DNA of 64,000 nucleotides from Warburgia ugandensis (Eukaryota; Streptophyta; Magnoliopsida; Canellales; Canellaceae), in the NCBI GenBank assembly GCA_035236585.1, contig CP141136.1, forward strand, positions 55,631,136 through 55,695,135. Reading direction: 5' to 3'. This document shows, one piece after another, positions 53,588 through 59,245 of this stretch (its first letter is position 1; each line of letters starts with the position of its first letter). Under the pieces are notes generated by a model. That model was not told where the DNA came from, searched no databases, and was given only the letters and a program-made list of their open reading frames with translations. The translations under genes were made by a program, and so were the position numbers.

Positions 53588-55802
53588 AAAAAAAAAAAGA
53601 AGAAGAAGAAGAAAGGAGGAAGAAAAGATACAAAGAAGGTTATACTGAATGATCCAAGCTGCAGCTTCCTGGTTATGCATAGTTTTTAATGCATTTATGC
53701 AAATTACCTTCTAATGTATTGCCTCCCTAGTAGGAAGCATGTTTCACTGCGTTGGTGTTTTGGCCCTTACAGATTCTTTGTTTCTCTTGCTTATGTAAGT
53801 AATTTCAATTGATCAGGAGAAAAAAAAAGAGGACCAAGAAGGTAATACTGTGTGATCCAGGCTGCAAGAAAATCCCAGCTGTAGTTTCTTCTCACGTGAA
53901 GCTTTTCATAAGATCTAAACTTTAAGAAGAAACCAAGCAACATCCTCACTTATTTCAATAATTTCTACTGGGTTGGAGAAAAGAAAAAGAACTGAAAGAC
54001 CAATAGAATGCCACATGCTCCTTGGTAAAGAAGAGCCAAATGAAAAGATTACAATGAAAAAAGAAAAAGAAATACTAAAAGCTATAAATTTCCATTGCAG
54101 CTTCCCTAACCTTCAATCCCATCATCAGTAAGAGATAAGTTGGCTGATTTACTAGCATATAGACAGATGAAAGCATCCTCTATGTTCACATTCCAGGCAA
54201 TAAGGGATCTAGAAACCCAGTATGCTCTTGCATATGATAGGCTATCCTGCACATGCAACACAGAAACTAAGAATGCCACTGAAAGAAAGATTCAAATGTC
54301 TAAAGAAAAATAATTCATTTAGTAATGTACTTATGTGGCTATCTGGATCCTAGTCACTTAAGCAATAACCATTGGGAGTCATCTCAGTTAATGTCATTAT
54401 AAATTTCAGATGGTAAAATATGGCACATTAGGGAACTGCAGAGTTTTCTTCATTTTCTTGAATAACAACCGCCAGCATCTCACAATCCTAATGAGACAAA
54501 AGAAAAGTAAGTTGTTACATGGTGAAAGTTTCCACATAGATAGTAGTGGGTAAGAGTACCAGTCGGGCTTGCTCATTTCAATGATCCCAAATAGTCTATG
54601 TTCCAAACTCTTAGGCAATGCTATGGATGAGCGACAAACCAAAATCCAAACCCATCCAAATATTCTGCAGCCTTTAAATGGATGGTTAGGAAATCAAAAC
54701 AAGACGATCTGTATTTGACAGCAGAGTGTTGACAAATCAAAGGCTTAAAATCAGCTAATGGTGAAGAATTTTCAAAGTAAAGCTCATCCATAACAAGCTC
54801 TACTAGACAAATGATTTGGATCATTAAAATAGCGAGGCCCACTTTTACAATTTCTCCAGGTATTACTTTCCATCATATGTAGTGAAACACCCCCATATAA
54901 AAACTATAGAACAATATACACATATTCCAGAAGTCTGCTGTGATGATCATACGATCCCTTGTTACAAACCCCCAATCAGCCATCTGTACTCTATGGTTTC
55001 CGCATCACGATTGAACTCCAAGAATAATAAAGACATTATCTACCCATCTTTGTCTAGCACTGCTAAACAATCGAACCCCACCATTAACAAATGGCAATGG
55101 CTATCCAATCAAAGGCCCACAACTAACAAGCACACTCGATCAGAAATCAAGGATAACCAACTGAGTTTTCACAAAATTGTCACCTCTTTAGGGAGACGCG
55201 GGCAAGTAAGCTAACAAGTCGGTAATAAACAAACAAGACTATATCTCAATTTTGCTTAGCTAAGAAATTTAGGTTAGGGGGACTAACTATGGAGACTATA
55301 GCGAACTTCAACTTAAAGAATGGCCATATCTCAACTGCCGTTCAAAATAGTTGGCCAATCAATACTGAACGAACGGCGCCATATCTCAATTGAGCTTCAC
55401 AACAGTTACCAAGACAACTTTCATACTCTCTCCGATTTCGATATTAGATCGATTGGGTGGTTTGAAACGAAACGATATGGTTCCATGCGTGCTCTTACGA
55501 TTGAGAAGCGATCAGTAGATAGTTGGAGAAAGAAGAAAAACCTGCAAAGATGAAGTCGAAGAAGGAGGTTCTGCTTCTACGGGCATGGCTGAGGAACAGG
55601 AGGTGATGGAAGCAGCTCTCTCGCGGCTACGGCAAGGTAAATTGAGGCGTATCCTTGGCAAAAATTGGGGCCTTGAAAAAGAAACTTCCGGAATACGATT
55701 CTTTTTCTTCTTCTTCGAGCAGAATACACCGCCGGGTCGAGGAGGCAAGTGAAGTGTGGAGAGTGAGATCTGTGAAGAGCTGAGCATGACAAGAAGCGGC
55801 AT
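6304..55802 (-). CDS. PU1: Limit dextrinase / pullulanase 1, chloroplastic (25 exons, 3' end off window)
   Basis: The gene encodes the plastid GH13 debranching enzyme that hydrolyses alpha-1,6 branches of amylopectin and limit dextrins in starch synthesis and breakdown. Twenty-five GT-AG exons join in phase into 864 codons without a stop. By comparison with barley limit dextrinase, residues 1-87 are a transit peptide, then come an N-terminal domain, a CBM48 domain (about 209-314) and the catalytic barrel (about 315-858). Visible motifs are YNWGYNP (437-443), DVVYNH (483-488), GFRFDLMGH with nucleophile D557, YGEGWDFG with acid/base E594, and SAHDNE with D726. The triad spacing of 37 and 169 residues equals the barley spacing as I recall it. 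The last exon ends at a GT donor and about 110 C-terminal residues are absent, so the gene continues past base 1. Three conserved-segment positions read Cys (769, 781, 856). Introns run from 72 bp to more than 7 kb and are filled with transposons. Confidence 0.96.
6750..6827 (-). CDS. PU1: PU1 exon 24
   Basis: The exon encodes [20 protein letters not shown] then [15 protein letters not shown] is a strong plant limit dextrinase signature. The donor is CT|GTGAGT, phase 2 at both ends. Confidence 0.96.
7077..7165 (-). CDS. PU1: PU1 exon 23
   Basis: The exon encodes [16 protein letters not shown] then [13 protein letters not shown]. The family normally reads FFHAGDE and LDRDSY here, so Cys769 and Cys781 are unusual. 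Exon boundaries and phase (0 to 2) are normal. The upstream intron is filled by the palindromic LTR composite. Confidence 0.95.
7166..7707. other. PU1 intron 22, part next to exon 23
   Basis: The acceptor of exon 23 (CCCAG) and about 540 bp of unique-looking intron. No further element is recognised. Confidence 0.6.
7713..7958 (-). repeat. TRIM-like LTR 1
   Basis: The repeat of about 246 bp begins TGTAACACCCCGAGG and ends in CACA. A purine-rich tract (minus strand) adjoins its inner end and a tRNA-Met site lies beyond. It shares CAATATTGTCC and other blocks with the repeat at 8061-8374. Confidence 0.6.
8061..8374 (-). repeat. TRIM-like LTR 2
   Basis: The repeat begins TGTAACAATCGGGG directly beside a TGGTATCAGAGCC-complementary site. 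It shares several blocks with LTR 1 but is clearly diverged from it. Small LTRs, tiny internal parts and no coding region suit a TRIM. Confidence 0.55.
8454..9198 (-). repeat. LTR, left arm of inverted pair
   Basis: The 745-bp LTR matches the reverse complement of 10483-11237 at about 95%. The initiator tRNA-Met primer-binding site sits just outside its TGTAACAG end, so this copy reads on the minus strand. Several long open frames inside it have no family match. Confidence 0.85.
10483..11237 (+). repeat. LTR, right arm of inverted pair
   Basis: The 755-bp LTR begins TGTAATATCC and ends GGGCTGTTACA. A purine-rich tract lies directly upstream, as expected for a plus-strand 3' LTR. Confidence 0.85.
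11243..11850. other. PU1 intron 22, part next to exon 22
   Basis: About 600 bp between the LTR composite and the donor of exon 22. No gene or repeat is recognised. Confidence 0.6.
11851..11925 (-). CDS. PU1: PU1 exon 22
   Basis: The exon encodes [20 protein letters not shown] then VALSQ, matching the conserved [12 protein letters not shown] block. It follows a 97-bp intron and is phase 0 at both ends. Confidence 0.97.
12023..12079 (-). CDS. PU1: PU1 exon 21 (transition-state Asp)
   Basis: The exon encodes [21 protein letters not shown]13 region IV, with the third catalytic Asp at residue 726. It is 57 bp, phase 0 at both ends. Confidence 0.97.
12395..12463 (-). CDS. PU1: PU1 exon 20
   Basis: The exon encodes [20 protein letters not shown] then TET, aligning with the family's KGSEV...PVAYA...PTET. 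It lies 7.3 kb from exon 19, across the chromovirus insertion. It is phase 0 at both ends. Confidence 0.94.
12464..13274. other. PU1 intron 19, distal part
   Basis: AT-rich intron sequence between exon 20 and the chromovirus. No family is recognised. Confidence 0.55.
13280..13647 (-). repeat. Chromovirus 3' LTR
   Basis: The LTR runs from TGATAGAACTTC to GATGTAACA in plus-strand reading and pairs with 18321-18692. The run of C just inside it is the polypurine tract seen from the other strand. Confidence 0.93.
18321..18692 (-). repeat. Chromovirus 5' LTR
   Basis: The LTR is about 98% identical to the repeat at 13280. The tRNA-Met primer-binding site adjoins it on the internal side. It would hold the element's promoter. 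Confidence 0.93.
18698..19803. other. PU1 intron 19, proximal part
   Basis: About 1.1 kb of intron. Near 19480-19530 (minus strand) a GGTTCGAGGC block resembles a tRNA B box, so a decayed SINE is possible. Nothing firmer is seen. Confidence 0.4.
19804..19860 (-). CDS. PU1: PU1 exon 19
   Basis: This 57-bp exon encodes [19 protein letters not shown], matching the conserved LAANLRD(Y/F)VLT segment. The acceptor is ATTAG and the donor GCG|GTAAGA. It is phase 0 at both ends. Confidence 0.94.
20029..20136. repeat. Short direct repeat, period 78
   Basis: A 30-base word beginning TTTCTGATATAGTG occurs at 20029 and again at 20107. It lies in PU1 intron 18 and looks like a local duplication. Confidence 0.7.
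20982..21860. repeat. Direct duplication (about 228 bp) around a truncated SINE
   Basis: Two near-identical copies, at about 20982-21208 and 21633-21860, share AAAATGCTTTC(C/T)ACTTATG and more than 200 bases after it. The second copy starts a few bases after the point where the SINE at 21497 is cut off. The intervening 424 bp include that SINE. Confidence 0.85.
21497..21625 (-). mobile_element. Au-like SINE 1 (5'-truncated)
   Basis: The minus strand carries the body of the Au SINE family ending GGGCTGCCCTTT. The tRNA-related head is missing, cut off at CACGGGTT. It lies in PU1 intron 18, in the same orientation as the gene. Confidence 0.85.
21861..23455. other. PU1 intron 18, remainder
   Basis: About 1.6 kb without a recognised element. 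An exon-like open stretch at 23311-23409 with a good donor was examined and set aside. Confidence 0.5.
23456..23527 (-). CDS. PU1: PU1 exon 18
   Basis: The exon encodes [20 protein letters not shown] then DHIQ, a variable loop of the family that keeps PNGHDHG and HIQ. It is 72 bp, phase 0 at both ends. Confidence 0.9.
23528..24269. other. PU1 intron 17
   Basis: A 742-bp intron with normal splice sites and no recognised repeat. Confidence 0.8.
24270..24360 (-). CDS. PU1: PU1 exon 17
   Basis: The exon encodes [20 protein letters not shown] through [11 protein letters not shown], conserved in all plant pullulanases I know. It runs from phase 2 to phase 0, donor CAG|GTAATG. Confidence 0.97.
24361..25763. 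other. PU1 intron 16
   Basis: A 1.4-kb intron. I recognise no gene or transposon in it. Confidence 0.8.
25764..25856 (-). CDS. PU1: PU1 exon 16 (general acid/base)
   Basis: The exon encodes [20 protein letters not shown] through [13 protein letters not shown] is GH13 region III with the acid/base Glu at residue 594. It is phase 2 at both ends. Confidence 0.97.
26044..26114 (-). CDS. PU1: PU1 exon 15
   Basis: The exon encodes [20 protein letters not shown] through KIY and the first two bases of the Ile591 codon. The donor is AT|GTAAGG. The VDGSKIY end leads into the general acid motif of exon 16. Confidence 0.93.
27099..28278 (-). mobile_element. RTE-clade LINE, copy C (5'-truncated, best preserved RT)
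   Basis: The copy starts within the RT at the ENQFGF motif and ends with a (TCA)n run on the plus strand. One uninterrupted frame of 388 codons (28287-27121) holds [34 protein letters not shown] and the C-terminal [15 protein letters not shown]. It is the least damaged RTE copy here and the only one in the PU1 sense orientation (intron 14). No target duplication was found. Confidence 0.92.
28279..30030. other. PU1 intron 14, middle part
   Basis: About 1.75 kb of unassigned sequence between RTE copy C and a SINE-like fragment. It may include decayed L1 sequence, but I could not show it. Confidence 0.4.
30033..30150 (-). mobile_element. tRNA-derived SINE-like fragment
   Basis: On the minus strand, GAGCATTTAG, GGTTAAGGC and a B-box-like GTGGTCCAGGTCC are followed by an A/G-rich tail. 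The words GAGCA-TTAG and GAAGTTGTGG are shared with the 88-bp insertion at 45362. No clear target duplication was found. Confidence 0.45.
30789..31340 (+). mobile_element. L1-type LINE 3' remnant
   Basis: The segment near 31000-31100 reads [11 protein letters not shown] and, after a one-base shift, SVADK. This is the pattern of the RNase H-like C-terminus of plant L1 elements (SH-REAN-ADxLA). It is followed by an untranslated tail ending near a TAAAACTTTTATTT run. The frame is broken. It is antisense to PU1 in intron 14. Confidence 0.5.
31579..31629 (-). CDS. PU1: PU1 exon 14 (catalytic nucleophile)
   Basis: This 51-bp exon encodes [19 protein letters not shown]13 region II, with the nucleophile Asp at residue 557. 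It is isolated between introns of 4.7 and 5.5 kb and is phase 0 at both ends. Confidence 0.97.
31673..31886. repeat. 107-bp tandem duplication
   Basis: GCATGATAACATTT begins each of two units, at 31673 and 31780. The units differ at only a few bases, so the duplication is recent. It begins about 45 bp past the acceptor side of exon 14, inside intron 13. Confidence 0.9.
32509..32575. repeat. Short imperfect tandem repeat
   Basis: The block CAGCACCGTGATGGTGG-GAATGCA is followed by CAGCACTGTGATGGTGG-GAATGCA, about 40 bp apart. It lies in intron 13. Confidence 0.7.
34945..35108 (+). mobile_element. Au-like SINE 2
   Basis: The head reads TTGTTGTCATGTGACCTTGA followed by GGTCACAGGTTTGAGGC (B box). 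The body has the CCTCTTGCAAAAATGCAAGG word, and the copy ends GGGCTGCCCTTTTTT. The extreme 5' end is degraded. It is antisense to PU1 in intron 13. Confidence 0.85.
35109..36328. other. PU1 intron 13, right part
   Basis: About 1.2 kb without a recognised gene. GAATGGTAATCCAAC at about 35433 echoes a similar word near 33843 and may be a shared LTR fragment. Confidence 0.4.
36329..36469 (-). CDS. PU1: PU1 exon 13
   Basis: The exon encodes [13 protein letters not shown] through [18 protein letters not shown] to VVHYK. It is a well-conserved catalytic-domain segment, phase 0 at both ends. The intron before it carries a young SINE. Confidence 0.97.
36519..36701 (-). mobile_element. Au-like SINE 3 (complete, young)
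   Basis: This complete 183-bp copy is flanked by a perfect 15-bp target duplication GCTCTTAAGAAAAAT (36504-36518 and 36702-36716). On the minus strand it starts GGGGAGCCTTGGCGCAACGG (A box) and carries GGTCACGGGTTCAAGGC (B box) and the T-run end. It makes up more than half of the 345-bp PU1 intron 12. Confidence 0.95.
36815..36910 (-). CDS. PU1: PU1 exon 12 (GH13 region I)
   Basis: The exon encodes [20 protein letters not shown] through SVLEK. DVVYNH is GH13 conserved region I (residues 483-488). Intron 11, of 72 bp, is the shortest seen in the gene. The exon is phase 0 at both ends. Confidence 0.97.
36983..37076 (-). CDS. PU1: PU1 exon 11
   Basis: The exon encodes [20 protein letters not shown] through EFRKMIQ, finishing the YNWGYNP signature. 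Intron 10 upstream is only 99 bp. It runs from phase 2 to phase 0. Confidence 0.96.
37176..37266 (-). CDS. PU1: PU1 exon 10
   Basis: The exon encodes [20 protein letters not shown] to DEDGYNWG, the first half of the pullulanase signature YNWGYNP. It runs from phase 1 to phase 2, and the motif is completed by exon 11. Confidence 0.95.
37577..38344 (+). mobile_element. RTE-clade LINE, copy D (5'-truncated)
   Basis: Only the 3' third remains, from after the FADD motif to a (GAT)n run. Two overlapping open frames (37609-37860, 37781-38311) are separated by a 2-base loss in GACGTTACAGAGAATCC. The copy shares subfamily changes (GAGAGAGCGTAAATACAAAG) with copy E. It is antisense to PU1 in intron 9. 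Confidence 0.92.
38345..39174. other. PU1 intron 9, remainder
   Basis: About 830 bp of AT-rich intron between RTE copy D and exon 9. Nothing is recognised. Confidence 0.6.
39175..39295 (-). CDS. PU1: PU1 exon 9
   Basis: The exon encodes [15 protein letters not shown] then [20 protein letters not shown], the first strand region of the barrel. It sits between a 3.05-kb intron with an L1 remnant and a 1.9-kb intron with an RTE fragment. It runs from phase 0 to phase 1. Confidence 0.96.
39296..40559. other. PU1 intron 8, part next to exon 9
   Basis: About 1.26 kb with no assignable gene. It could be more of the L1 remnant, but I see no diagnostic motif. Confidence 0.4.
40607..40798. repeat. 92-bp tandem duplication
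   Basis: Two units carry TATGCTTTCAAGG(T/C)CTGGCAA and the following 70 bases, starting at about 40607 and 40699. The duplication lies inside the L1 remnant. Confidence 0.85.
41107..41297 (+). mobile_element. Au-like SINE 4 (complete)
   Basis: A complete copy is flanked by the 14-bp duplication GAATGATACAGCAA (41093-41106 and 41298-41311). It starts GGGAAGCCTTGGTGCAACGG and ends in a long T-rich tail after GGGGCTGCCCCC. It is inserted into the L1 remnant, so it is younger than that. Confidence 0.95.
42351..42411 (-). CDS. PU1: PU1 exon 8
   Basis: This 61-bp exon encodes [20 protein letters not shown] plus Gln and matches the conserved RGGYLAFT segment. It runs from phase 2 to phase 0 with a CAG|GTAGTG donor. 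Confidence 0.95.
42412..42816. other. PU1 intron 7
   Basis: A 405-bp intron with ordinary splice sites and no repeat recognised. Confidence 0.8.
42817..42966 (-). CDS. PU1: PU1 exon 7
   Basis: The exon encodes [18 protein letters not shown] through [11 protein letters not shown], leading into the catalytic barrel. TAG|GATCTC was chosen as acceptor because it gives the family length; a site three bases upstream would add one Arg. It is phase 2 at both ends. Confidence 0.93.
43052..43071. repeat. (CA)n microsatellite
   Basis: Ten CA units in PU1 intron 6, with further CACA-rich sequence at 43080-43110. Confidence 0.95.
43232..43431 (-). CDS. PU1: PU1 exon 6 (CBM48 domain)
   Basis: The exon encodes [15 protein letters not shown] through [10 protein letters not shown]. 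It carries the EIDGVWSI and NDPYARG signatures of the CBM48 segment. Its acceptor follows a 140-bp intron that is mostly a CT microsatellite. It runs from phase 0 to phase 2, donor GG|GTATGC. Confidence 0.95.
43461..43546. repeat. (AG)43 microsatellite in PU1 intron 5
   Basis: An uninterrupted 86-bp AG run (CT on the gene strand) fills most of the 140-bp intron 5, about 30 bp upstream of the acceptor of exon 6. Long Ser-Leu open frames across it are artefacts. Confidence 0.97.
43572..43708 (-). CDS. PU1: PU1 exon 5 (start of CBM48 domain)
   Basis: The exon encodes [20 protein letters not shown] through [10 protein letters not shown]. The LQLPGVLDD and LWAPTAQ stretches are hallmarks of the carbohydrate-binding module that precedes the barrel. 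It runs from phase 1 to phase 0, with a CAA|GTATGA donor. Confidence 0.96.
43709..45347. other. PU1 intron 4, left part
   Basis: About 1.6 kb of unassigned intron sequence next to exon 5. Confidence 0.5.
45362..45449 (-). mobile_element. 88-bp tRNA-like retroposon
   Basis: An 88-bp block is flanked by a perfect 14-bp duplication ATTCACCAGTTTCT (45348-45361 and 45450-45463). On the minus strand it has TAGCTGGGTTGG (A box) and, 45 bases on, GGTTCAAGTCC (B box), which is tRNA spacing. The anticodon arm is degenerate and no body or poly-A follows. It could be a retroposed tRNA pseudogene or a minimal SINE. Confidence 0.7.
45464..47127. other. PU1 intron 4, right part
   Basis: About 1.7 kb with no recognised gene or transposon. 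Confidence 0.5.
47128..47236 (-). CDS. PU1: PU1 exon 4
   Basis: The exon encodes [16 protein letters not shown] through [13 protein letters not shown], strongly conserved in plant limit dextrinases. It follows exon 3 after a 193-bp intron and ends in phase 1 at G|GTAAGA. Confidence 0.95.
47430..47482 (-). CDS. PU1: PU1 exon 3
   Basis: This 53-bp exon encodes [18 protein letters not shown], matching the family segment after the N-terminal strand. The acceptor is CAACAG and the donor AAT|GTGAGC. It runs from phase 1 to phase 0, as its neighbours require. Confidence 0.9.
47694..50348 (+). mobile_element. RTE-clade LINE, copy E (3'-truncated, with nested SINE)
   Basis: Homology begins in the 5' region (AATAAGTGACGTGCGGCATC) and runs through the endonuclease and RT to GATCAGAGTGT, where another RTE copy takes over. 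Stops and shifts are frequent. A SINE interrupts the endonuclease region at 48167-48345. It is antisense to PU1 in intron 2. Confidence 0.9.
48167..48345 (+). mobile_element. Au-like SINE 5 (nested in RTE copy E)
   Basis: The copy starts GGGGAGCCTTGGCGCAACGG and ends AGGCTGCCCTTTT. It sits between RTE words matching ACACTGAGGGG and GACTTAAATGG of copy A, with about 15 RTE bases missing at the junction. It post-dates copy E. Confidence 0.92.
50349..51496 (+). mobile_element. RTE-clade LINE, copy F (5'-truncated, joined to copy E)
   Basis: The RT restarts at [20 protein letters not shown], a segment already passed in copy E at about 49576. It runs to the 3' GATGATGA end. Both copies point the same way and abut without intervening host DNA. 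The frame is broken many times. Confidence 0.9.
51497..52589. other. PU1 intron 2, middle part
   Basis: About 1.1 kb of intron. It includes a 37-bp tandem repeat at 52278-52351 and nothing else recognised. Confidence 0.5.
52278..52351. repeat. 37-bp tandem repeat, two units
   Basis: GGTCCAAAGTCCA-TTATAAG occurs at 52278 and 52315 with the same following bases (GAAACA-GGATACAAAT). It is a recent local duplication. Confidence 0.9.
52611..52784 (-). mobile_element. Au-like SINE 6
   Basis: The body and head of the Au family lie on the minus strand. The flanks repeat CAATACACAGTATCAG (52590-52605 and 52785-52800), with similarity running a few bases further. The B-box region reads GGTCATGGGTTTGAGGC. 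It is in the sense orientation in PU1 intron 2. Confidence 0.93.
53423..53875. repeat. Diverged tandem duplication, period about 271
   Basis: TTTTAATGCATTTATGCAA at 53423 and 53694 begins two related units that share GGAAGC-TGTTT, GTTGGTGTTTT and, at their ends, GATCCA-GCTGCA. A (TA)n run at 53557-53582 and A-rich sequence distinguish the first unit. Confidence 0.8.
53557..53582. repeat. (TA)n microsatellite
   Basis: About 13 TA units followed by an A-rich, GAA-rich stretch in PU1 intron 2. Confidence 0.95.
54111..54246 (-). CDS. PU1: PU1 exon 2
   Basis: The exon reads [20 protein letters not shown] and onward to LTDDGIEG, the conserved opening of the mature enzyme. It lies between a GCAG acceptor and a GAAG|GTTAGG donor and runs from phase 0 to phase 1. 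No long ORF marks it; it was found by motif. Confidence 0.93.
54247..55541. other. PU1 intron 1
   Basis: A 1.3-kb intron between the transit-peptide exon and exon 2. No transposon or second gene is recognised. Confidence 0.8.
55542..55802 (-). CDS. PU1: PU1 exon 1 (transit peptide)
   Basis: The exon encodes residues 1-87, starting [11 protein letters not shown] and ending at a CAG|GTTTTT donor in phase 0. It is rich in Ser, Arg and Lys with few acidic residues, typical of a stromal transit peptide. The first ATG of the frame was taken as the start; Met6 is the alternative. The exon boundary almost coincides with the expected cleavage region. Confidence 0.85.
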
Positions 55803-56191
55803 CGTCAGAGTATTTCTAGACGACGATGTCCACTCTGCTCGCGAGAGGATGCATTGCTCTGTTACCGTCTTTGATAGAACTGTGGACTACGCATTCCAAG
55901 AGAGTAGACGTCTGTAGTTTGTACATGGTATCTCAGAAAGAACTGGAAAGGCCAGTGCCAACTGGCAATAGTCGGTATGTATGCGATAGTAGCCCGACTG
56001 GATTGGATTAAATGATATAGAACGGCCGAGAATGCAAATGGGTCTGAGTTATATGTGATCCAAGCCATCCATTTAAAGGGCCCTCTGTTATGAGTCCTTT
56101 TGTTTTGAAATGCAGTTGCTAGAAGCCCACTCTTCTGTTGTAACTTCTGCGCCAGACGTACAATCCATTTGACAAACCTAGCCCACTGATG
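55803..56191 (-). promoter_or_regulatory. PU1 5' flank / likely promoter region
   Basis: About 390 bp separate the PU1 start codon from the nearest SINE. On the minus strand a weak TATA-like run (TTCTATATCATTT) lies near 56010-56023, about 210 bp before the ATG. No other recognisable element or gene is present. The assignment rests on position only. Confidence 0.35.
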
Positions 56192-56193
56192 TA

Positions 56194-56373
56194 AAGGGCA
56201 GCCGGTGCACGAAGCTCCCACCTATGTCAAGTACAGGGAAGGGGTGGACTACATAAGCTTATAGTACGCATCCTTACCTTGTATTTTTACAAGAGGCTGT
56301 TTTCATGGCTTGAACCCGTTACCTCAAGGTCATATGACAACAACTTTTACCATTGCCCCAAGGCTCCCCTTCA
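56194..56373 (-). mobile_element. Au-like SINE 7, upstream of PU1
   Basis: A complete-looking copy on the minus strand ends (T-run side) at 56194 and starts GGGGAGCCTTGGGGCAATGG near 56372. Imperfect 16-bp flanks (CCTAGCCCACTGATGT and CTTAGCCCCCTCATGT) look like an aged target duplication. It lies about 390 bp upstream of the PU1 start codon. Confidence 0.9.
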
Positions 56374-56390
56374 CTTAGCCCCCTCATGTA

Positions 56391-58596
<2,206 letters not shown>

Positions 58597-59245
58597 CAAG
58601 TAATATCTTCTCTATAAGTCTGTTTGACTAATCATCCCTAGAATGTTGTTTCTAGTTTTATGTGGCAATCATAACCCTCATCTCTACAGGAGTTTGTAAT
58701 ACTTCAATGGTTTCTTTACTTCAAATATCTATTCGTCAGTAGTTTTTATTTCACATTTTCCTATAAAGGCTAAGACCAATCTTTTGAAATCTATCCACCA
58801 TCTTTTCCAATTTATCATTTATTTCTTTCAAACTTCCTGCTATTGCACTCGGTATAAGTGAAGAATGATTATGCACTAGTGTCGGGGTATTCTATCTTAG
58901 AACAATTGTACTAGGTATAGCTTTTAGTTAAACCTGAGCCAAAGCATCTTGTGCGCACTACAGATTATGGTGTTTAAGTATGTTGCATATAAGGAAAGAT
59001 GTCCTATAACATTTGCATAACTATTTATTTTACTTGATTTCCTTGTTCACTATTCTTAACATTGGAATACATAATTCCTTGAGCCATCCTCCTAGTTGTT
59101 TTCTTAGGTAGCATCTGCTCATAGTTCAATATTCCTACCTGAGTTAGCTACTTAACCCGTTCTATCCTAACCTATATTTGTTTGTCATCTTTTTGTTGGA
59201 CATGTAGGGCTAGAAGTGATTGGATGAACTGCTCTGATACCAATT
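58597..59245. other. Stretch beside a tRNA-Met primer-site motif
   Basis: AT-rich DNA ending in GCTCTGATACCA (59231-59242), the complement of the initiator tRNA-Met primer-binding site. It may be the leader of a minus-strand LTR element. Confidence 0.4.

Noticed and set aside
53423-53875. Two related blocks considered as LTRs of a small element
   Set aside because: They lack TG...CA ends, a primer site and a target duplication; a diverged tandem duplication is simpler.
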